From Apus apus (lineage: Eukaryota > Chordata > Aves > Apodiformes > Apodidae): a DNA stretch of 64,000 nt. Positions 1 to 9,930 of the stretch are shown here, one piece after another. Position 1 is the first letter of the stretch. Each line of letters begins with the position of its first letter. The DNA is taken from assembly GCF_020740795.1 (NCBI RefSeq), contig NC_067287.1:34651501-34715500 (forward strand). The letters are read 5' to 3'. Below the pieces are notes generated by a model that searched no databases, was not told the origin of the DNA, and saw only the letters and a list, made by a program, of their open reading frames with translations. The translations under genes and the position numbers were made by a program.

Positions 1-349
1 CTGGAGGCATCGATGCCTTCATGGCACACGGAATGTTCAGAGTGTTTCTCTGCTAAGCTCTATCACCCCTCTGGTCTCTGGGAATGTTTATGGACATTGC
101 ACAGACTGTTGTACAAGGTTCTCTCCATTAAGACACCTCCTTCATGGCGCCCATTGCAGTATTCGTTTCCAACAAAAGTGTAGGCTGCCCATTATCACTT
201 TTATTTTTTAAAATACCGTATGCTTTCAATAAATCTGATTTCCATTTGGATGAAGTGTAACTGTTTCCCCTTGATCAAGTCGACTGCTCATTCCCTCTCA
301 GAGCTGCTTCTGATGAGGCTTTATGTAAGCCTGTGTTTGCATTCTCTAG

Positions 350-560
350 GTGGTAGAAGGAAGGGCAAAGGCCCCGTGCTTGGGGAGAGCTCCATCGAGG
401 TCTTCTGATGTTCTTCTGGGCCTCCAAGGGGACAAAAGAAAACATCAGGGCTCTGCTGATGCCTGAGGTGCTGGGGATGCTGGTGCACATTCCTTGTGCC
501 TTGAACAAGGGTGCCTTTGCTCCTGGCAGTCTGAAATAAAGACTTGCCTGCAGCAAATCC
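350..560 (+). other. Weak candidate terminal exon with poly(A) signal
   Basis: A pyrimidine-rich stretch ends in CTCTAG at 344-349, which would serve as a 3' splice site. It is followed about 185 bases later by AATAAA at 535-540, so the segment has the outline of a last exon of an upstream + strand transcript. One frame reads about 20 codons and then stops at 406-408, so it would be mostly untranslated. An alternative is an internal exon ending before GTGAGT near 607. Nothing identifies a gene, and such combinations also arise by chance. Confidence 0.18.
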
Positions 561-1446
561 CTTTCCTCTGGAAGCATCATCTCCGGATGGATATACATCA
601 CTGACAGTGAGTAACCGGAGGGGAACGTGATGGCTTTGTCCTCTTAGCAGGATCCTGCTCCCTTTGCATGCCACTGATTTACAGATGAAATGCTAGAAAA
701 TGGGAAGCAGCAGTGGTGGGAAGTTCTCCCTAACAGCTTGAGGAGGGTGCGGGAAAGGGACTGGAGGAGGTGTCTGTAGCCTTGGCTCACAGACTCAGAC
801 CTTGAAAGGAGAAGAAAATGTCCTGATTTACAAATACATCAAGATGCATAACCAAATAGTTTTACCTTCCCAAGTCACTTTATTACCATTAAGATGGGAC
901 AGGAGTATAATCCAGTGTAGCAGTTGTTGTGGGATGGCCGTCTCTCTGTCACTGAGCCTTTGTTTTGACCACCCAGTCTAAGACATGTTGAGGCCCAAAT
1001 TACAAGGCTTTGGACAGAGTAGGTGCTCAGAGTGGTGCAGCAGAATGAAACACAGCTGAAATTAACATTTAAAGCTTTTTGCACTGCAGTATGGGTTACA
1101 GCTAGTGGGTGATCTGGGCACCCAAACAGGAATAGCAGCAATATTTCTCTTCACTGAGTCAAAACACAGTGCCTCTTTTGAAAACATTTATTAGGCTAAT
1201 ACATACATGAAGTAACTCGGAATTGCTGGTTAAGATTCTGACAAACTGGCTTTTGCACGTTCATTGTTAACAAACACGGACTAATTTGCTCAGGAAATGG
1301 GAAAGGTAAGAGAGTCACTTTTCACTCTTTCATCCTGCAAAGGGTATTGGAACAAAGTGATGCTGACTGAAAGGAGAGAGAGGAGCTGGTGCTGGAGCTC
1401 CACCGCATCCGTGGCGCTGCCGGACGGAGGAGTTGGCCCTTCCCTG

Positions 1447-1469
1447 CTCTCCTTTCACCGAAAGGAGAG
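1447..1469. repeat. Perfect 10-base hairpin next to the promoter
   Basis: CTCTCCTTTC at 1447-1456 and GAAAGGAGAG at 1460-1469 are exact reverse complements separated by the three bases ACC. The hairpin lies about 250 bases upstream of the CpG island. It may be a chance palindrome or a paired binding site for a purine-rich-motif factor. It is too short on its own to be a microRNA precursor. Confidence 0.6.
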
Positions 1470-1778
1470 GGGAGACAATAACTGACATCCCGAAGGGTTG
1501 GAAAGTTCAGTTTGAGAAGCTGGCAAGTGACCAAGTCATAGGATACCTTTTATTGCTGCCTTCCAGGAAATGTTTGGAGAGCGTGGCCCTGCAAGAGCGC
1601 GATTTGTGAGCAGTGCAGTTTCTGAGGTGCCGTCGTGCCGTTTTTTAACCTATCTCGCCATTATTCATTCTCTGTTTCCAGAAGAATAGGAGAAAACGGC
1701 TTGAGCTCGGACTTGCGAAGGATGCGAAGGAAAGCAGGCGAGGCAGCTTCGGGAGCCTTTTCTGCGCCGGCGGGGACG

Positions 1779-2062
1779 ATGGTCCCGGGCCGGGCAGGGC
1801 CAGGCGCTGGCTGCGGGGCCGGGCGGGCTGTCCCGGCTCCGCACGGGTACCGGGGGCCCCGCCGCATTGCGGGGGCCCTGCGGGAGCGGGGCCGGGGCGG
1901 GGCCGGGGGCGGAGGAGGCGGGCGGGGCGGGTCCCGGGGGCGCGCGGGCGGCCGCGTCCCGGCGACAGCCCCGAGAGCGGCGGGGCGGGGTGAGGCGGGC
2001 GTGCCCTCCTCTCTCAGCCCCTCGGCGCGTCCCGGTGAGCCGGCAGCCGCCGCGGCGCCCAG
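1779..2062 (+). other. Probable exon 1 of a + strand gene (5' limit uncertain)
   Basis: The exon ends at 2062 in CCCAG, directly followed by GTAAGG at 2063, a near-consensus 5' splice site. Weaker donors are GTGAGG at 1990 and GTGAGC at 2035, with another GTAAGT at 2479. An ATG at 1779 has A at -3 and G at +4, and its frame stays open through the donor (94 codons plus two bases), giving an Ala/Gly/Arg/Pro-rich peptide. In DNA this GC-rich, open frames arise easily by chance, so the exon may equally be wholly 5' untranslated. The start given here is that ATG, not a transcription start. I do not recognise the gene. Confidence 0.5.
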
Positions 2063-2068
2063 GTAAGG
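2057..2068 (+). other. 5' splice site (CAG|GTAAGG)
   Basis: The exon side reads GCCCAG and the intron begins GTAAGG at 2063, matching the vertebrate donor consensus at all main positions except the last G for T. This is the strongest donor in the island and fixes the direction of the inferred gene as +. Confidence 0.7.
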
Positions 2069-2216
2069 GCCGGGGGCGGCTCCGCAGCGCGGGGTGCGGG
2101 GCTTGGAGGAGGAGGAGGGGGAGGAGGGGAAGGGGCCGAGCGGCCGTTGGCGGCGGTTGGGGCTGAGGGCGGGAGGGTTGGGGCGCGCGCTCCCTCAGCC
2201 GAGCGCGGGCTCTGCC

Positions 2217-2299
2217 GGGGGATCGTGAGGTGAGGGGATCGTGAGGTGATCCTGTGGGGATCCTGAGGTGAGGGGATCCTGTGGGGATCCTGAGGGGAC
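2217..2299. repeat. Short degenerate minisatellite, GGGGATC(G/C)TGAG units
   Basis: GGGGATC followed by GTGAG, CTGAG or CTGTG recurs five times or so in about 80 bases, with alternating short and long spacers. The array starts about 155 bases after the splice donor, at the downstream edge of the CpG island. It probably arose by slippage and is likely to differ in length between individuals. Confidence 0.75.
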
Positions 2300-2485
2300 C
2301 GGGACGGCCCCGGCTCCCCGGGAGATCCCCCCCCCCTTGGCTACCTGCGTAGGGACGGTTCGAGTTTTGCCAGCCGCCTGTGAGGGTTTTGATCGTCTCC
2401 AGGCTTGTAAAAGCCTTTCCGGGGTGTCACCTCCTGTCCTCTCCTGCCCCCCGCGCCTGAGCTCCTCTGGAGGGATCCGTAAGTG

Positions 2486-2693
2486 AACAAAGGGCGTCGT
2501 GTGAGACAAGGGGGGACCGAGGCTTGTGAGCGCTTTTAATTTGCATCCCCGGGGGGGGGTGGGGTGGGGGAAATGTTCATGTCGCTGCCGGTATCGAATG
2601 GATCAGCCGCGGAGGGGATGGGGCTGCGGGCTGGTAACCGCAGCGAGGCGGGGGAGAACAAAGCCTTTTTATGTGAGGGAAAATTATGCAAAA
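2486..2693 (+). promoter_or_regulatory. Candidate SOX/POU motif cluster just downstream of exon 1
   Basis: AACAAAG, the core recognised by SOX/TCF-type HMG factors, occurs at 2486-2492 and again at 2657-2663. A perfect octamer ATTTGCAT (complement of ATGCAAAT, the POU/OCT site) is at 2539-2546, and the variant ATGCAAAA at 2686-2693. The cluster spans about 210 bases at the island's edge, where first-intron enhancers are common. Whether any site is bound is unknown. Confidence 0.35.
2551..2570 (+). other. G-run with G-quadruplex potential
   Basis: The sequence reads nine G, T, four G, T, five G, and directly follows CCCC at 2547-2550. It can supply the four G-tracts needed for a quadruplex, and it sits five bases from the octamer motif at 2539-2546. 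Assembly or length errors are also common in such runs. Confidence 0.55.
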
Positions 2694-2699
2694 CGTGCG

Positions 2700-5404
2700 T
2701 GGCTTGAAGTGCTGCAGGTACAAGCCACGAGCACACACGCAGCTCCGTCGTGCCGAAGCGTTGCGCCCGATGGGATCTGCCGAAGAAAGGCTCCTTGCCT
2801 CAGTTTGTGGTGTACGCGTTTGAGGCGCTAATTACAGCCTGCCGCTGGAGTAAGATGCGCTTTGTGAAACACCCCTGGGAAAGCAGGGGGTGTGCCGTGC
2901 GCCGGGAGAGTTGCTTTCTCTATGTAAGATACCGAGCTAATTTATTTTGCCGTGCTAAGCAGGAGCTTTAAGTTTTCCTCTGAATAAAGATACGCTCTGA
3001 TTCTTTGGTGGGTTTTAATCTAGGCTTCTTCCTGATAGGAAGTAGCAGGCTCTCCCATAGAGGTGGTCTTGAACGTAAATCATGCGGTAGAATGAGATGT
3101 ATACATATGTATTTTGTAAGTCTTACTTAATTCTCGGTCTCTAGCATCCCTTTTTGTAATTTGTCGTGTCTTTGTAGTTGTGTCAGTAAGTCTTCATCCT
3201 TTCTCAAAACACCCATTTGCTGTCCAGCATTTGCGCTGCTGGCAGTTCATAAAACCTGACTGGTTTGTTTTCAGAAGGGTTCTTCCTTGCAAGACTGAAG
3301 TACATCATGCTTTTGGTCCTGTTTCTTCCCGTTTCCTCCGCAAACCTTTGTTTTCTCCCAGTGAAAGGACCTATTTCTTTTCACCTGTGCTCGTTCAGAC
3401 TTGCAGGGATGTCTAAGACTGCAGATCTCATAGCCTATGCACCCAAGAAGAGGCTCATCTGCAGGATGTATTGATTTCTGTAGCTTCTCTTGCTTCCTTT
3501 CCAGCTGCTTGATGTGATCACAGCATCTCAGCTTTTGCTGGGGAGAGAGAGAAAATGTGCTGAGAGAGCATTGCTTAGTGAAGTTGCCCCTGCCACTACT
3601 TCATAGATCACTAAGAAGTGATTCACCAACAATGGGAGAATGGGTATCTGCCCTGGGTGTGCTAAAAACTCTCATCAGTTAGCACAGAGGCAGTCCAGTT
3701 AAGTTCATGGATGGGCGTATGTTTCTGCTGCTACTGTTCTGAAAGAGGGGTATGTAAAATGGAGCCCAGACTCAGCCCTGTGGCACCGAGGTCTAGGAAC
3801 CGCTGAATTCCTCGCTGTGTATTTCACTTCACCCACTGGCACAAACACTGGTAATGCACTCAGTAGTGAGCAGGACCCCAGTCCTAATGTGGTGCCCATC
3901 TCCTGAAGCTCAGGTGTTTACAGGTGAGCTTAACTAGCACTAAAACAACCCCAGGGGCTTAGTGAGACTTCTCAGTGTTGAAACAAAACCCACAGGTAAG
4001 CAGGGCTCTGGGAAGAGAGGTGATTTCAGCAGTGAGGTGCAGTGCTGTACGTTCTCTCTCCTTATCTTTTGCCCAAGGGACAGGACTTGGTTAATGGAAC
4101 TTTACAATTTGTTCCACCCATATTGTGCTTTGCCTGTGGGTGTTTGAGAGACGCCAGAGAGCTGTCATGCTGAGAAGAAAAAGTTGGTGTTCTTCTGTGG
4201 AGAATTTTAGCACACTTTGAGCATGGAGGGCAGTTCATTGTGCTTATATTGCAGTTTGTTACATAAAGTGGCATTTGCACCCTTGATTTAGAGATCTGAT
4301 GTAATTGTTAGGGTATGTTATGTCACTACCCACTTAGCTGTGCTCTTTAAATACATTCTGACAGTAAAGTCATCGTTTAATGACCCCCCTGAGCCTGGGG
4401 GTCTGTGCCTGGACATGAGTGATCTGATCACATTTGTCTCTAAATAAATTGCTGCAGTCTGTGGGTTAAGAATTTCCTTGTTGCTAGATATTTTTCCAGA
4501 AGCATACCTTTCCTTTCAGCCTGTGTCGTGCTGCTTTCTGTATGAGTTACCATTTGCTAAACAATGTACCTGGATTTATGAGAGGAGACATTTGTGATGT
4601 GTACAGACACCAGAGCCCTGCGCTTACTTAACAGTTGCCTGAGCCATGGAAATTGCTAGAAATACTTAAACACAGAAATGGATGTGTGAGGCACATTGCA
4701 GACTGCTGGACTATTTCAGCTATCACCCCCAAATGTGGCATGCTGTATGCATGTGTTGGAGACAAGTTTATTTTCTTAAGGGTGGAAGAAGAGGGAGAAG
4801 TCAAAAAGAATTCAGGTTGGGAGGATTTTATGATGATGGCTTTTGAAAAGTTGCCTCTATTACTAAAAGCTATACAAAGTTGTGTGGTACTGACGGAACT
4901 TGTAACGCAGGCGCGTCATCTGGGAGATCTGAAATCTGGCATGATGGGGCAAATGGCAATTAGCTTAAGAAGGGGGCAAAAAAGAAAAGATGTCATGATA
5001 GTGCTTCTCTGTAAATGGTGGGTCAGTTCAAAGGCCCGAGTTCCTTACACGTTTCACCTATAGCACAGGCTGAGGCTGTACTGAGAGCTGCTCTAGTATA
5101 ACCTCTGGCTTACAGCAAGATAAAAGAAACACCCGTTGGCTTTATTGGGGTTCCCTGAAGAGGCGCTCCTGCCTGCAGGACATTTGTTACTGACTTGCAG
5201 AGTTACCTAGAAAGGGATCAGGATGTGTTGCAGTTAACATACATGTGAACGAGTAGCAGCCAGAAATTTGGGAAGGTGTAATATCCTGGGTTCCTAGGGC
5301 CAGGTGCCTTCCCAAGGTCCCTTCTAAACTGAATTATCTGACAATCTGGATATTTTGTTTGTGTGCTACCCGAAAGTCCACGTGTGTACTTGATGAAGAA
5401 ATAA
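2700..5404. other. Intronic stretch, no supported gene
   Basis: CpG density falls off after about 2900. The longest open frame (4635-5063, + strand, 142 codons) has no recognised domain, no good start context and no splice support, so I do not call it a gene. No interspersed repeat was recognised. Confidence 0.5.
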
Positions 5405-5550
5405 AATTAAGCATGTGCTGATATGTAGAATTGTTCCCTAACACTCAAAGATGCTTGTTTTGGTCCATTTGGATTAACTCAGTTGTTTAAACACATGCTT
5501 AATTGCCCTTGAAAGTGAGCCTTAAGCATGCTTAAAAGTTAAGCATATTT
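5405..5550. repeat. Palindromic MITE-like ancient repeat relic
   Basis: AATTAAGCATGTG at 5405-5417 and CACATGCTTAATT at 5492-5504 are exact reverse complements. They are followed by a perfect 14-base palindrome, TTAAGCATGCTTAA, at 5522-5535 and a further TTAAGCAT at 5539-5546. Repeated TTAAGCATG-type words in both orientations resemble an old palindromic DNA-transposon family seen in amniote genomes. I cannot give its database name with confidence. Confidence 0.5.
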
Positions 5551-8500
5551 TTAATGGAAAAGGGAATGTTTTTGCTAAAAAGGGAAAGAGTGTAAATTTA
5601 GGGTATGTGGATTCAGTGGTGGAAGAGCCTTGATGACATTTGGTGGTGCCGAGCACCTCCAGAGAAAGCATGGAAATGAACACTGTGCTGTGAAATCATG
5701 ACACTCTCCAAACACGAAGGTGCATGCTGAGGAAGAGTGTGGGTGAGTCTTGGCATGTTTAGGGCTGGTGCTTTTTCTTCCATGCTTTTGCTTCATGTAC
5801 AGGTGTGCTGTTTAGCAGCAGTTCGTTGTGCATCTCGGCTAATAAGAAAAAACAGCCTGAGACTCATTTCCAGAGAGTGCAGTTGGTTTAGATGATTGGT
5901 ACTGGGTACAGAGGTGGTTTGATAGACTGTCTGCTGAAGTAGAGGAAAATTATTTTATTTCATGGGTAGGTTTAATCACAGTTTATGCTACTAAACTGTT
6001 GGAGGGTGTTCTAGAGGGAAATTCAATATGACATTTGTAATTGCTTTCTAGGTATTGGATGGAAGGACTGTTGTATCCATGGGGTTAATTTGGATTGCTG
6101 TGACCACATGGGTTGACTGTGCTAGCTGTTAAGAAGATTTGAGGTCTTGATTGACCCATTTTACTTTAACACTAATTGTTTGCTACTGTATTAAGGAGAA
6201 AAGATGAGCTAATGCCGTTGCCCCTTATGGTTTTACACTCACTTCTGTTTTTTCCTACAGAAGTCTCACAGATGAAACTGATTTTTTTTTTTTCTTTTGT
6301 CTTGACTGGGGAGGTGAGCCCTTCTCAATCATTAAAAATGATAATGAGACAACAGTTTCAGAGTGTCTTTGTACTCAATATCTGGCATCTTTGTTAGGGT
6401 ACCAGTTTGAAAGGAATTGTGGTGAAAAGAGGAGGCTTGGGCAAGCTCAGCAATATAAAGATTTAACAAATCTCGGTTTTCTGTAATCTGTGAGACAGGT
6501 TACTGCTGGCTGATAAGGCTTTACCAATGTTACAATATACTGTTTCTCTTTAAGCATTTTTAAAATGTGTAGTTCTTCTAACTTTCTGTAGTGTAATAAG
6601 TATTTGTTTATTTAAGCACGTCGTGTCCATCTTCCAGATACAATACATATACGTGTATCTATATGTTCTTATAGCATAAGGGAGATGATGGCACTATTAG
6701 AAGCAAGAGTGTTAAGTGGAGAAAATCAATGTAATTGTTTTGAATTCATTGAATCTGCACCTGACTGGCACCATCTGGAAAAAGACAATGCTCCTTTCAG
6801 CTCTCTTTCCTCATTACTGAGAAATCTGTGGTACTTTTGCCCTTCAGGGAAATGATCAGTTTATAGCTGGGAATTCTTAAATTATGGATTTGTAGGTAGA
6901 ATTCAACCTCTTGAACAAATTCTCCTCCTTCGTTTACAATTGGCACTCATGGGTGCAAGGATCTGAGGAATATTCCTTGACTTGTGTTGGTCAAGACCCT
7001 GGCAAGCGGTAGGAAGAGTTTTCTGTTAGTACTAGCAGTGATGCAGTTAGATTGCAGTACCTTCCAATGAGTTGAATCTGGGAAAACTTAATTTGCTGTT
7101 TGTGAAACCTGTCCTTTTGTTTCCCGAGGGAAATTTAAGCCAAATTTTAGTAGCTGTTTGCAAAATTAGCTGTATGCAACCTCTGAATAAACAGCATAAT
7201 TCTCTGTCCCTCCCCCCCCCCCCCCCCCAACCAGCAGTCTAATCATGTCAACTTCAACTAACTTGACAACATTTAATTATAAGACCTATAGATTAGATTA
7301 AACCAATGTTTTCACTTTGTTTTCTGGAGAGAATGATAGAGGCTGGTTTCTGGTTTAAAACTAGGAACTGTCAGTTCTATTTTGAAGGATATATATTATA
7401 TGTTAGAAGAGCTGCTTTGCTGTGCAGAACTTGTCACTTTTCCTGAGGTGCTGATCTTGGATGAGCAAGGTTAGAAAATACCTCAAAATGATAATGTAGG
7501 ATAGGAATATTTAAAGGTTCAGAGCAGAGTTAGGGTTATGCTTTTGAAAATTCCAGGCTGGGGCCAAATTTGATTCAGAGATGAACAGCAAAAAGTGCTG
7601 TGAACCTTCAAGAGTGACCTGGGTGCTTTACTGCTGGGCCAGAAACTGTGAGGAAAGCCTCTTTTCTGTGTATGCTGTGAAATGGGCTGAAAGCGCGTGT
7701 TCAAAATCCTTTGACTTTAAGGAGGGTTCAGGTCTGGATCTGAATTCTAGCTAGCTGGAAAGCTGGTGAGGTTGTTTGAGCTAACCAGCTCTTACTGTGC
7801 CAAATTACTCTGTTTTCTGCGGCAGCCTTTCTGTGGCTGCCAGATCTGAGCAGAAAGACCTGATCCTCCCCTGGGGAATGTGCCTGGACTCTGGACCCGA
7901 GGCTGGACGCTGCAGTGCAGTGACTCTCAGGGCCAACATCCAACACTTGCTAATTATAACATCCTTCCACTGTCCCCTGTCTGATTGTGGGACAGAGAGA
8001 GCTGAAGGCCCTTTAAAGCCCTTGTCCTGTTCTTGCACCTGCTTCCATGTGTTCTGGTAAGGTAGGTTTGAGCACCCGTTGCTGTCCTGGCTGTGTGCTA
8101 TTGCTCAGAGAGCAGAGTTTGAGCTCCTGTGACTGTGGCTTGATGCACAGCAGCCGTACATTCCTGTGCAATGTGTCTCTCAGGGACAAATCCCTGTTTG
8201 CTGGGGCTTGACATGCTTTTCAGGTGTCTCAGGCTGCTGACAGGTGACTGTGTTTCAGGGCATGGTGGGTGGGCTGGCTGCCACTCCTGCTTGCAGCAAA
8301 ACCATGTTCATGCAGTTAGGCATTTGCCTGCTTCCCTAGAGTCACGATGCAGTCAATACTACAAAATGTTAGAAATGTTCGAGAAGGCTGAGGAAAAAAA
8401 TCCATGGGCTCAAAAAAACTGAGGTGGAGTTGAATGGTTTGCAAAGGAAAAGGAGAAAGGAGAATGAAGCTTGCTCCTCAAGGAGTGGTCTGGGTGTTTG

Positions 8501-9067
8501 GTCATTCACATCCCATCCTGCTCATTGACCTGAAGCTTGGGGTGGGAGGGAATCGGAGGTGAAGCTGGGTGTGCTGGCCCTCAGCTGCTTCCTGACCTGG
8601 AGAACTACCCTGCCCTCCTTCAGCACTCCCCCACATCTGTATTGGAAAATATGTGGTGTAGGGAGATATCTGAATGGAGGGAGTCAGCTCCTCCTGGTGT
8701 ATATCAGAGTCCTTCTTGATTTGCACCCGTTCGGTCAGGGCAGAGTTTGGCCCTAAGGATGCTCTTCACAAGCTGTTAGCATGCTCAGAATACACCTGGG
8801 AGCTAGTGTCTGTGTTCTCAGGAGTCCAGAGCAGACCTGACATTTAGGGTTGGGGCTAAGTGTGTCTGGAAGAAAAGTGGCAAGTTAGTTTTTTGTCCTC
8901 ATTCTCATATTTTCTGATACGACTGATTTGATGACCCATAAAGAAAATTGCCCCCAGAAAAATGATGAAGAAACCTATGAATCAGGAGGAAGGATCCTTT
9001 TTGTTTAGGGAGATAAAATACACATTTCCTGGAGTAGTAAAGGGAAAGTTAGCAAACATACGAGAGT
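5551..9067. other. Intronic stretch, no supported gene
   Basis: No gene or clear interspersed repeat is visible. It includes a 12-base T tract at 6282-6293 and a 17-base C tract at 7212-7228. The region 7740-8600 is somewhat richer in G+C and has overlapping frames on both strands, none of them recognisable. Confidence 0.5.
7212..7228 (+). repeat. Homopolymer C(17)
   Basis: Seventeen consecutive C bases follow a T in a pyrimidine-rich context. Tracts of this kind are length-unstable and prone to sequencing error. Confidence 0.9.
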
Positions 9068-9070
9068 AAT

Positions 9071-9110
9071 AAAAAAAAAAAAAAAAAGGAAAAAAAAAAT
9101 AAAACCAAAC
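9071..9110 (+). repeat. A-rich low-complexity tract
   Basis: A(17), GG, A(10) and then further A-rich sequence. It has no recognisable LINE or SINE body upstream, so it is more likely simple repeat expansion than a retroposon tail. Confidence 0.85.
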
Positions 9111-9739
9111 AAAAGTCTCTCTGTAGGGGCTGGGGAACAGTTAATAACATGATTCATTCCAAAGCGCAAGGGATAGAGTGTGGTAAATAAGAGCTTTCAT
9201 TCCATGTTGTTCTGCAAAGTTAAGCTTTCAGAGGTATAGAGAGCTGGTTGTGCTTCTGAATAAAACTTAGCAGAATATTGAATGTAAGCATTTCAAATTA
9301 CCCATTGCTGTCTGATAGAGTATATAATAAATTTATGTCTAGGACTTTGAATAAAAGACATTTGGTACTATGACAAAGGAATATCTAGAATTTTATATTC
9401 CTCATAGTTTGCCAAAAGTAGCGGCAGTGATTTATAGGTAACACAGTCCTTTAAGTTAGATCATTTTAAATGGCATGCTTTGAGTGTTGCTTGAAACACT
9501 GTCAGTATTTTGAATGAAAGATAAAAAATACCCAAATGTGCCTTTCAATGTGGATAGTCAAAAACTTGTTTTATATAATGCATTTGAAAAAGCATTAACA
9601 TAGAATGACCTCTAGTAGAAAACAGTTTGTATGAGCAAAGAAACTTAATTCAATCAGGCTTCTTTTTTGCCTTCACTTGTTTTGATCCTCTGTAGAGTTG
9701 CAGCATCACTGTTAGCAATAAGTGGAATTAATAATATGT

Positions 9740-9930
9740 TGCAAAGCTTTAATTGATAATTACAGGCACTTGGAAGTTAGAAACATTTCCTCATTTTACC
9801 ATATTTATGATATTGATTCTTCAGATGCTTGTATGGTTGTGTTTGTTTAGGTGGTAAGGCTGGTATCAGGATAACAGCACTGACCTGTTTTATTACCTGT
9901 AATTACGAACAGGCACAGAGTCAATCAAGC
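9740..9930. promoter_or_regulatory. Candidate conserved non-coding element
   Basis: The stretch has no CpG-rich or repeat signature but is dense in TAATTA-like and ATTA cores of the kind bound by homeodomain proteins. It also contains an imperfect hairpin, CCTGTT...AACAGG, at 9884-9913. Within it lies ACCTGTAATTACGAACAG (9895-9912), which recurs with one change at 41142-41159. Conservation is inferred from texture only and was not measured. Confidence 0.25.

Larger units (their letters stand above)
1..1719. other. Upstream flank of the CpG island, no recognised gene
   Basis: I see no gene I can name here. Frames of 60-117 codons occur on both strands but show no domain, no family likeness and no consistent splice structure. 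AATAAA hexamers occur at 228-233 and 535-540. A perfect 10-base hairpin lies at 1447-1469. The stretch is low in CpG until about 1720, where base composition changes sharply. It could be intergenic DNA, or the 3' end of an upstream gene on the + strand (see the weak exon candidate at 350). Confidence 0.6.
1720..2215 (+). promoter_or_regulatory. CpG-island promoter, probable transcription start region
   Basis: From about 1720 the sequence becomes very rich in G+C and in CpG, in sharp contrast to the CpG-poor DNA on both sides. It contains several Sp1/KLF-type GC boxes, for example GGGGCGGGGC at 1894-1903, the run at 1921-1931 and the one at 1980-1990. No TATA box is visible, as expected for a dispersed-start vertebrate promoter. 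The transcription start cannot be placed exactly; the donor at 2063 implies that transcription enters the island from upstream of 2062 on the + strand. The G-rich runs at 1888-1945 could also form G-quadruplexes. Minus-strand transcription is possible, but no good donor was seen on that side. Confidence 0.85.

Noticed and set aside
1661..1867. 68-codon minus-strand frame in the CpG island, as a sign of a bidirectional promoter
   Set aside because: An open frame in GC-rich DNA is expected by chance and no good minus-strand donor was found to the left.
4635..5063. 142-codon + strand open frame
   Set aside because: No recognisable domain, no splice sites in keeping with it, ordinary intronic composition; likely a chance frame.
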